Positions 1 through 6,169 of a stretch of 8,137 nt of DNA are shown piece by piece. A program made the position numbers and the translations under genes. The notes below the pieces were generated by a model. It did no database searches, had not been told where the DNA came from, and saw only the letters and a program-made list of their open reading frames with translations. Position 1 is the stretch's first letter. Every line of letters begins with the position of its first letter. This DNA is from Clostridiales bacterium (lineage in GTDB: Bacteria > Bacillota > Clostridia > Saccharofermentanales > UBA5734), in NCBI GenBank assembly GCA_003451915.1, contig DMJC01000248.1, forward strand, positions 1 to 8,137, written 5' to 3'.

Positions 1-1
1 C

Positions 2-931
2 CAGGTGCTGCTTAAATCTGATGGTTTCCCAACCTACAATTTTGCCAATGTGGTCGATGACCACACCATGGCGATCACCCATGTTGTCAGAGGCTCGGAA
101 TATCTGTCTTCGGCTCCGAAATACAACTTGCTGTACGAGGCTTTCGGCTGGGAAATACCGACCTATGTCCATTTGCCGCTGATCATCGGCAAGGACGGCC
201 GCAAGCTGTCAAAACGACACGGCTCGACCAGTTTTGAGGGTTTGCTCGACGAGGGTTACCTGCCGGAGGCAATCATTAATCATATCGCGCTGCTGGGCTG
301 GGCGCCGGCTGACAACCAGGAGGTTTTCAGTCTGGATGATCTTTGCCGTGTGTTCGATATTGCCGGTATCAGCAAATCACCATCAGTCTTTGATTATGAC
401 AAACTGAGCTGGTTCAATGCCGAATACTTACGGGCAATGGAACCGGCTGCTTTTTTGGCATTGATCAAACCACACCTGGATGCGGTTTTCGGCGGCCAGA
501 CCTATGATGCGGCTTTGCTTGCCGAATTGTTGCAGCCTCGTCTGATCAAACTGACGCAGATTGAGGAAATGGTCCGTTTTCTGACTGTCCGTCAACCATA
601 CGATGCCACTCTGTTTTTTAACAAAAAAAGTAAAGCGACGCCTGAACTTGCCGTCCAGGTTCTGCCGGAGGTCATTCAAGTTCTCACCGGTTTGCCTGCC
701 TGGCAGCGCAGTGCAATCCATGACAGCCTGCTCGAACTTGCTGCCCGGCTGGAACTGAAAACCGGCCAGCTGATGTGGCCTGTCCGTATCGCAGCTTCTG
801 GCCAAGAGGTCACGCCCGGCGGCGCGATTGAAATCCTGACCATTCTTGGCCGCGACGAGGCATTGGCCCGCCTGAACGCCGGCCTGAGCTTACTGACCGA
901 AAATAATCAACTGACAACAGATGAGGAGTGA
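2..931 (+). CDS. gltX: Glutamyl-tRNA synthetase, C-terminal part (5' end outside window)
   Basis: This enzyme attaches glutamate to tRNA-Glu in the cytoplasm, using ATP. About 310 residues are visible. The frame is open to the left edge (a Gln codon at 2-4 precedes the GTG at 5), so the true start and the HIGH motif lie upstream. Bacterial GltX is usually near 480-500 residues, so roughly the first 170-190 are missing. The class I signature is clear: a segment reading LLKSDGFPTYNFANVVDDH, then THVVRGSEYLSS (tRNA-acceptor and active-site region), then the KMSKS-type loop as KLSKRHG at about 203-223. The remaining ~230 residues fit the helical anticodon-binding domain. The TGA stop at 929-931 lies 4 bases before the glnS start, so the two are probably co-transcribed. 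The family call is secure. Whether it is strictly tRNA-Glu specific or non-discriminating cannot be read with certainty, though the adjacent glnS favours a discriminating enzyme. Confidence 0.95.
   Translation, partial: QVLLKSDGFPTYNFANVVDDHTMAITHVVRGSEYLSSAPKYNLLYEAFGWEIPTYVHLPLIIGKDGRKLSKRHGSTSFEGLLDEGYLPEAIINHIALLGWAPADNQEVFSLDDLCRVFDIAGISKSPSVFDYDKLSWFNAEYLRAMEPAAFLALIKPHLDAVFGGQTYDAALLAELLQPRLIKLTQIEEMVRFLTVRQPYDATLFFNKKSKATPELAVQVLPEVIQVLTGLPAWQRSAIHDSLLELAARLELKTGQLMWPVRIAASGQEVTPGGAIEILTILGRDEALARLNAGLSLLTENNQLTTDEE
924..928 (+). promoter_or_regulatory. Ribosome binding site of glnS, inside the end of gltX
   Basis: AGGAG lies 7 bases before the ATG at 936 and overlaps the last codons of gltX. 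It decides the glnS start over the ATG at 921, which would place the site inside the coding region. Its position suggests translational coupling with gltX. Confidence 0.8.
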
Positions 932-935
932 TCAC

Positions 936-2639
936 ATGACGACCGAAAATCTCCCGTTGGATACCGCCAGCGAAAGCAAACCCGGTAATTTTATCCATGA
1001 TCTGATTGATGCTGACATCGCCGAGGGCGGACGCTATGCCGGAATGACCGTGCATACTCGCTTTCCGCCTGAGCCGAACGGCTATCTGCACATTGGCCAT
1101 GCCAAAGCGATCATCATCGATTTCGGCACGGCTGAAAAATATGGCGGACTTTGCAATTTACGCATGGATGACACCAATCCGAGCAAAGAGGATGTCGAGT
1201 ATGTCGAGGCTATTCAGGATGACATCCGCTGGCTGGGTTATGACTGGGGCGACCGTTTTTATTATGCTTCGGACTTTTTCCCGCAGATGTACGAGTTTGC
1301 CTGCCAGCTGATTCGCAAAGGGCTGGCTTTCGTCTGTGAACTGACCCCAGACCAGATGCGCGAAACCCGCGGCACGCTGACCACACCGGCGACACCCAGC
1401 CCGTGGCGTGACCGGCCGGCTGCTGAAAGCCTGGATCTTTTTCAGCGGATGAAAACCGGCGAATTCCCGGACGGTGCCATGACCCTGCGAGCTAAAATCG
1501 ACCTGAATTCCGGCAACTTCAACATGCGTGACCCGGTCATTTACCGTATCCTGCGCGCCCATCATCATCGGACCGGCGACAGCTGGTGCATCTATCCGAT
1601 GTACGATTTTGCCCATCCGATCGAGGACGCCATGGAGGGGATCACCCACTCGCTTTGTTCGCTGGAATTCGAGGATCATCGCCCGCTGTATGACTGGGTG
1701 ATCAACAATATCGATGCGCCTGCCCGACCACGCCAGATTGAGTTCGCCCGCCTGGGCATCAATCATACGGTGATGAGCAAGCGCAAGCTGCGTCTGCTGG
1801 TTGAAACCGGCCGGGTGAGCGGCTGGGACGACCCCCGCATGCCGACATTGTGTGGCTTGCGCCGTCGTGGTTACACCCCGGCGTCGATCCGTAATTTTAT
1901 CGAACGGATCGGAGTATCCAAGGTCAACAGCACGGTCGACTACGCATTTCTTGAACACTGCCTGCGTGATGACCTGAATGCCAACGCCCGCCGGGTCATG
2001 GCCGTCATCCGGCCGGTCCGTCTGGTCATCGACAACTATCCCGCCGGCCAGCAGGAAACTTTTACGATTGAGAACAATCCCGAAAAGCCTGAGGATGGCC
2101 TGCGTGAGGTGTCTTTCTCACGCGAGCTCTGGATCGAGGCCGATGACTTTATGGAGACCCCGTTCAAAGGTTATTTCCGGTTATTCCCAGGCAACGAGGT
2201 CCGCTTGAAAACCGCCTATGTCATCCGCTGCACCGGCTGTGAAAAAGATGCCGACGGACGGGTGACTGTTGTTCATGCCGATTATGATCCGGCCACCCGC
2301 GGCGGCAACACACCAGATGGACGCAAGATCAAAGGCACGGTTCATTGGGTTGATGCCGCCACCGCTGTGCCGGCTGAGGTCAGGCTCTACGACAATCTTT
2401 TCAGCGTCGCTGACCCTGATTCGGCTGATCGCGATTTTCTCGAGCATATCAATCCTGATTCACTCGAAATACTCAGGGGCTGCCGGGTCGAAGCTTCGCT
2501 GGCTGGCGCTGCCGCACCGAATTCATACCAGTTCCTGCGTCTGGGCTATTTCTGTCTCGACAATGTCGACAGCCGTTCCGATGCTCTGGTTTTCAACCGG
2601 TCTGTTTCGCTCAAGGATAGCTGGAAACCCAAAGCATAA
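936..2639 (+). CDS. glnS: Glutaminyl-tRNA synthetase
   Basis: This enzyme attaches glutamine directly to tRNA-Gln in the cytoplasm. The product is 567 residues, close to the 554 of E. coli GlnRS as I remember it, and resembles it along its whole length. The class I HIGH motif (PEPNGYLHIGHAK) has HIGH at residues 52-55. It is followed by the GlnRS-typical NLRMDDTNPSKEDVEY. CIYPMYDFAHPIEDAMEGITHSLC marks the GlnRS/GluRS catalytic core. The KMSKS loop is VMSKRK at residues 279-284, followed by GWDDPRMPTLCGLRRRGYTP. The C-terminal ~230 residues fit the two beta-barrel anticodon-binding domains (VRLKTAYVIRC, GTVHWVDA, ending NRSVSLKDSWKPKA). I chose the ATG at 936 rather than the in-frame ATG at 921 because AGGAG at 924-928 sits 7 bases upstream of 936 but inside the longer version. 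The gene follows gltX by 4 bases and precedes the dehydrogenase by 15. GlnRS is patchy in bacteria and usually explained by horizontal transfer. Confidence 0.97.
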   Translation: MTTENLPLDTASESKPGNFIHDLIDADIAEGGRYAGMTVHTRFPPEPNGYLHIGHAKAIIIDFGTAEKYGGLCNLRMDDTNPSKEDVEYVEAIQDDIRWLGYDWGDRFYYASDFFPQMYEFACQLIRKGLAFVCELTPDQMRETRGTLTTPATPSPWRDRPAAESLDLFQRMKTGEFPDGAMTLRAKIDLNSGNFNMRDPVIYRILRAHHHRTGDSWCIYPMYDFAHPIEDAMEGITHSLCSLEFEDHRPLYDWVINNIDAPARPRQIEFARLGINHTVMSKRKLRLLVETGRVSGWDDPRMPTLCGLRRRGYTPASIRNFIERIGVSKVNSTVDYAFLEHCLRDDLNANARRVMAVIRPVRLVIDNYPAGQQETFTIENNPEKPEDGLREVSFSRELWIEADDFMETPFKGYFRLFPGNEVRLKTAYVIRCTGCEKDADGRVTVVHADYDPATRGGNTPDGRKIKGTVHWVDAATAVPAEVRLYDNLFSVADPDSADRDFLEHINPDSLEILRGCRVEASLAGAAAPNSYQFLRLGYFCLDNVDSRSDALVFNRSVSLKDSWKPKA

Positions 2640-2654
2640 GACAAGGAGTCCATC

Positions 2655-3848
2655 ATGCTGAATTTTGATTATTACAGTCCGACACGTTTTATATTTGGTT
2701 CCGGCCGTGAACGCGAAGCTGGATTTCAAGTAAAACAGATCGGCGGACAACGTGTGCTGCTGCATTTCGGAGGGCAGTCGGCCAAAGCCAGCGGTCTGCT
2801 CGACCGGGTCAGCCAATCGCTGACAGCTGCCGGTCTGGAGATCATCCTGCTCGGCGGTGTTCAGCCAAATCCGCGTGATACGCTGGTCTACGAGGGCATT
2901 GAGCTTTGCCGGCGCGAAAAGATCGATACGGTGCTGGCCGTCGGCGGCGGCAGTGTGCTTGACTCCGCCAAGGCCATTGCAATCGGATCGTGTTATGCCG
3001 GTGATTTCTGGGATCTTTACTCGGCCAAAGCCAAACCAGCCGGCCGCCTGCTGCTGGGCACGATCATCACGCTGCCGGCGACTGGATCTGAGGGATCTAA
3101 CAGCAGTGTCATCCGGCGCGATTCAGAAAATTTAAAACGTGGTCTGCGCAGTGATCTCAACCGGCCGGATTTTTCGATCATCAACCCTGAACTGACCTTC
3201 AGTCTGCCGCCTGGGCAAATCGCAGCCGGTGCGTCAGATATTCTGTCGCATATTTTTGAACGCTATTTCACCCGGACAGCTGATGTCGGACTGACCGACC
3301 GCCTGTGCGAAGCGGCCATCGCATCGGTCATCGAGTCGGCGCCGCTATCGCAGGCCAAGCCTGATGATTATGGACCGCGCGCCAACCTGATCTGGGCATC
3401 GACCATCGCCCACAACGGCTCTCTTGGAGTTGGCCGGCAGGAGGACTGGAGCGCGCATGCTTTAGAGGCAGAAATCGGCGGACGCTATGACACGACACAC
3501 GGCGCCGGGCTGGCTGCCATTTATCCCGCATGGATGCAATACATGCTCGAGTATCATCCTGAACGCGCCGCCCGTCTGGCACACCAGGTCTTTGGTGTCT
3601 CCCCGTCCGCTGATAAGCTGGCCGATGGCCGCGAGGGAATCCGACGGCTGGCTGCTTTTTATCAGATGTTAGGGCTGCCAGGCAATCTCGCATCACTTGG
3701 GGTCAACCGCGAAGATCTCCCTGCTATGGCTTCACGGGTAAAAAGAAATCCGGATGGCACCTGCGGCAATTATCTGCCTTTGCGCGATCCGGATATCCTG
3801 GCCATTTTTGAGTCTGCTTTCGATTGGTCGCCTGACCGTCTGGCCTAG
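2655..3848 (+). CDS. Iron/zinc-type (group III) alcohol dehydrogenase, butanol dehydrogenase/YqhD-like
   Basis: A cytoplasmic NAD(P)H-dependent alcohol dehydrogenase of 397 residues (YqhD is about 387) that would reduce aldehydes such as butyraldehyde or acetaldehyde to alcohols. The N-terminus (MLNFDYYSPTRFIFGSG) is typical of the clostridial Bdh and YqhD group. HFGGQSAKASG (residues 37-47) matches the nucleotide-binding GGGS-K-G segment of that group, and AVGGGSVLDSAKA (95-107) is the second family motif. All four expected metal ligands are present: D195 and H199 in ASDILSHIFE, H268 in WSAHALE and H282 in YDTTHGAGLA. They sit one residue beyond the YqhD ligands as I recall them. The ending (DGTCGNYLPLRDPDILAIFE) also resembles clostridial butanol dehydrogenases. 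AAGGAG at 2643-2648 precedes the ATG by 6 bases. It lies 15 bases after glnS with no terminator, so it is probably co-transcribed with the synthetases. Its stop overlaps the stop of convergent galM. The exact substrate and the NADH or NADPH preference are not decided by the sequence. Confidence 0.92.
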   Translation: MLNFDYYSPTRFIFGSGREREAGFQVKQIGGQRVLLHFGGQSAKASGLLDRVSQSLTAAGLEIILLGGVQPNPRDTLVYEGIELCRREKIDTVLAVGGGSVLDSAKAIAIGSCYAGDFWDLYSAKAKPAGRLLLGTIITLPATGSEGSNSSVIRRDSENLKRGLRSDLNRPDFSIINPELTFSLPPGQIAAGASDILSHIFERYFTRTADVGLTDRLCEAAIASVIESAPLSQAKPDDYGPRANLIWASTIAHNGSLGVGRQEDWSAHALEAEIGGRYDTTHGAGLAAIYPAWMQYMLEYHPERAARLAHQVFGVSPSADKLADGREGIRRLAAFYQMLGLPGNLASLGVNREDLPAMASRVKRNPDGTCGNYLPLRDPDILAIFESAFDWSPDRLA

Positions 3849-4900
3849 CGCGTCTTGAAATGATAAATCGTCTCATGATGGAACGGTTCACCAGCAGCGA
3901 AAACCGCTGATGGAAAATTCGCATGATGAATGGTGTCGGGAAAGAATTGTGTTTCCAGACAGAAGCCATCCCGCCTGTCATAACGCACACCCTCTTTGCC
4001 GTTATCCGGTTTCATGAAATTACCCGAATAAAACTGGACACCCGGCATGGTTGTGAAAACTTCCAGAACGCGGCCGAATTTCGGTTCATAGACTGTGGCG
4101 CAGGGGCGCAAGCCGGCCTTGCGCCGCAAAACAAAATTGTGGTCATAGCCGCATCCGTTGATGATGGCCTGTTCAGAATTGTCAATGTCGCGGCCGATCG
4201 GTTTCATATCGCGGAAATCAAGGGCAGTGCCAGCCACCGGTGCGATTTCACCGGTCGGAATCAGTTCGCTGTCGATCGGCGTATACTCATCAGCTGCAAT
4301 CTGCAGCTGATGGCGCAGGATTGAGCCGCTGCCCTGTCCGGCCAGGTTGAAATAACTGTGGTTGGTCAGATTGATCAGTGTTTCAGCGTCAGCCTCAGCC
4401 GTATACCGGATGATCAGGCTGTGGTCAGCGGTCAGAATGTAGTTCACCTGAACGTCGAGTGCGCCAGGATAACCCTCCTCACCGTCCTCGCTGTGATAGT
4501 AAAAATTAACGGCAGGGCCTTCCGGCATCTGAACCGGCTCGCCATGCCAGACGACCTTGTCAAAGCCCCGCAGGCCTCCGTGCAGATGATTGCGGCCATT
4601 ATTGGCAGCCAGCTGATAGTTGCGCCCGCCCAACTCAAAGGCAGCACCGGCTATCCGGTTGCCACAGCGGCCGATTGTTGCGCCATAATAGCTGTTGCCG
4701 GGCCCTTCATAGCCAGACATATTGTCATAACCGAGAGCAATATCCTGAAAGCGGCCGTTGCGGTCCGGCATCAGCAGGCGCTGCCGTGTCGCACCATAGG
4801 ACAAAAGCGTGCAGAAAGAGCCGTCGGCCTGGTAAATTGTAAAGCTGTGAACAGTCTGCCCCGCTTGGGTTTTGCCGAATTCCATCGTTGTAATATTCAT
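3845..4900 (-). CDS. galM: Aldose 1-epimerase (mutarotase)
   Basis: GalM interconverts the alpha and beta anomers of aldoses such as glucose and galactose, acting in the cytoplasm unless exported; no signal peptide is visible. The product is 351 residues, near the 346 of E. coli GalM. Catalytic residues are in place: H107 in NHLHGG, H181 in LTNHSYFNLAG, D253 in GYDHNFVL and the general base E316 in CLETQFFPD. GRCGNRI (78-84) is also typical. The ATG at 4900 is preferred over an in-frame ATG at 4999. The extra 33 residues match nothing in GalM and are the end of the upstream permease gene in another frame, while the N-terminus MNITTMEFGKTQAG aligns with family starts. The start is 1 base after the EIIC stop (TGATATG), so translation is probably coupled. 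It is the last gene of the - strand operon, and its TAG overlaps the TAG of the convergent dehydrogenase. Confidence 0.95.
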   Translation of the reverse strand: MNITTMEFGKTQAGQTVHSFTIYQADGSFCTLLSYGATRQRLLMPDRNGRFQDIALGYDNMSGYEGPGNSYYGATIGRCGNRIAGAAFELGGRNYQLAANNGRNHLHGGLRGFDKVVWHGEPVQMPEGPAVNFYYHSEDGEEGYPGALDVQVNYILTADHSLIIRYTAEADAETLINLTNHSYFNLAGQGSGSILRHQLQIAADEYTPIDSELIPTGEIAPVAGTALDFRDMKPIGRDIDNSEQAIINGCGYDHNFVLRRKAGLRPCATVYEPKFGRVLEVFTTMPGVQFYSGNFMKPDNGKEGVRYDRRDGFCLETQFFPDTIHHANFPSAVFAAGEPFHHETIYHFKTR

Positions 4901-4901
4901 A

Positions 4902-6146
4902 TCAGACACTTTCCGCAGGTTTTTCTTCCGCAGCCTGCTCGGTTGGTTGAACAATCTCAGGCAAATCAGCAGCCTCCGGCCGGTCATGGCCTGGTGCACG
5001 CAACTTCAGCAAGGTCACTGAAAAATAAGTCACGGCAAAGGCCAGCACTGCAATGACAATGCCAACCTGCCAGATCCGTTCCGGCCAGGTCCCCCGATTC
5101 CAGTTGGCCAGATAATCCGTCAGTCCAGTCGAAAACTGAAAGCCCAGCAAGACCTGCAGCTGATAGCAAATCAGCATTGACAGGCCATACAGCACAGCGT
5201 ACAAAACATACAGCAGCGGTGAAACGAAAAGGATCAGAAATTCCATCGGCTCAGTCACGCCACTGACCAGACTTACCACGCCGTTGACAGCCATCAGGAG
5301 AATCAGCCGGGTACGATTGCGCAGTCGGGCGGTCAGGGCAAAGCAAAGCGCGATCGCCGGCACCCCGAAAATCATCATTGGATAAAAGCCGGCTATCAGC
5401 CGGCCGGCTGTCGGATCGCCTGCCAGGAAGCGATTAAGATCCCCGGTGATGTACTGGCCGGTCTGACTGGTAAATTCGCCAAAACGGAACCAGATTTCCT
5501 GATTGAGTACCTGATGTAAACCTAAGGGTAAAAGCAGACGGTTTAAAAAACCATAGGCAAAAGCACCACCGGCGCGGGACAGAGTCATGCGAGCAGCTGC
5601 TTCAGTCAGCACCGTCTGAATGGCCGTCCAGATTGCACCCATCAACGCGCCGGCAATCAGCGAAGCTGCAATGGCCAGGATGGCAGACAACCGGCAGCCA
5701 CTGAAAAACTTGAGCCACTCCGGCAATTTCAAATTCCGGAAATACTTGTGCATAAGGGCAGCGATAACACCAGCCAAAACACCTGACAGCAATCCCATAT
5801 TGAAGGATGGTATTGCTGCTTCACCCAGGATCAGGTTAAAAACGGCGCTGCCGGCCTGCATGAAAACCAGATGAGAGAGGGCACCAGCCAGAGCAGCTGC
5901 CGCCGGGCGGCCATCAGCCAGTCCATAGGCCAGGCATATCGCGACAAAGAGCGGAAACTGGGCAATCATCACAGTACCGGCATTGGACAGTACGGCGGCC
6001 AGGCCGAGTCCAGTCCGGCTCAGCAGATCGCCGGCCATGATCAGCAGCCCAGCCAGCGGCAGCACAGCGGCAGGTGTGATCAGGATCTCTCCGGCCGTTC
6101 GGAACCAGCTGGCCGTGTCTTTGATAATTTGTCTGACATTGACCAT
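4902..6146 (-). CDS. PTS transporter EIIC subunit, glucose/N-acetylglucosamine family, without IIB or IIA domains
   Basis: An integral membrane sugar permease of 414 residues that would pass a hexose or amino-sugar across the membrane while a IIB partner phosphorylates it. It resembles NagE/PtsG EIIC throughout: AVLPLAGLLI near residues 27-36, SFNMGLLSGVLAGVI (114-128), LPEWLKFFSGCR (141-152), FLNRLLLPLGLHQVLN (200-215), ITGDLNRFLAGDPTAG (233-248) and the substrate-site motif GVTEP (296-300) with E299. GLHQVLN is closer to NagE than to PtsG (GLHHIWN) as I recall them, a weak hint of GlcNAc. About ten hydrophobic segments are visible. The inter-domain linker normally reading LKTPGR appears as LRAPGHD (382-388), but then comes an acidic, proline-rich tail ending at 414. 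No IIB cysteine motif or IIA domain follows; galM begins instead. AAGGAG at 6157-6162 lies 10 bases before the ATG. The family is secure and the substrate is not. Confidence 0.9.
   Translation of the reverse strand: MVNVRQIIKDTASWFRTAGEILITPAAVLPLAGLLIMAGDLLSRTGLGLAAVLSNAGTVMIAQFPLFVAICLAYGLADGRPAAAALAGALSHLVFMQAGSAVFNLILGEAAIPSFNMGLLSGVLAGVIAALMHKYFRNLKLPEWLKFFSGCRLSAILAIAASLIAGALMGAIWTAIQTVLTEAAARMTLSRAGGAFAYGFLNRLLLPLGLHQVLNQEIWFRFGEFTSQTGQYITGDLNRFLAGDPTAGRLIAGFYPMMIFGVPAIALCFALTARLRNRTRLILLMAVNGVVSLVSGVTEPMEFLILFVSPLLYVLYAVLYGLSMLICYQLQVLLGFQFSTGLTDYLANWNRGTWPERIWQVGIVIAVLAFAVTYFSVTLLKLRAPGHDRPEAADLPEIVQPTEQAAEEKPAESV
4909..4914 (-). promoter_or_regulatory. Ribosome binding site of galM, inside the end of the EIIC gene
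   Basis: Read on the - strand, GGAAAG lies 8 bases before the ATG at 4900, within the last codons of the EIIC gene. It supports the short galM start and coupling between the two genes. Confidence 0.6.
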
Positions 6147-6169
6147 TCAGCAGGGTCTCCTTGTTCAGC

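Noticed and set aside
921..935. Longer glnS start at the ATG at 921
   Set aside because: It would place the AGGAG ribosome binding site within the coding region; the ATG at 936 has ideal spacing.
1158..1958. Long - strand open frame opposite glnS (266 codons)
   Set aside because: It lies wholly antisense to a confidently identified synthetase gene, has no recognisable domain, and fits as a by-product of GC-rich codon use.
4901..4999. 33-residue N-terminal extension of GalM
   Set aside because: The extension is arginine- and leucine-rich, unlike GalM starts, and is the EIIC 3' end read in another frame. The ATG at 4900 fits the family start.
4358..5056. + strand open frame opposite galM and the end of EIIC (232 codons)
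   Set aside because: It is antisense to two well-supported genes and its translation shows no family motif; it is a shadow frame.
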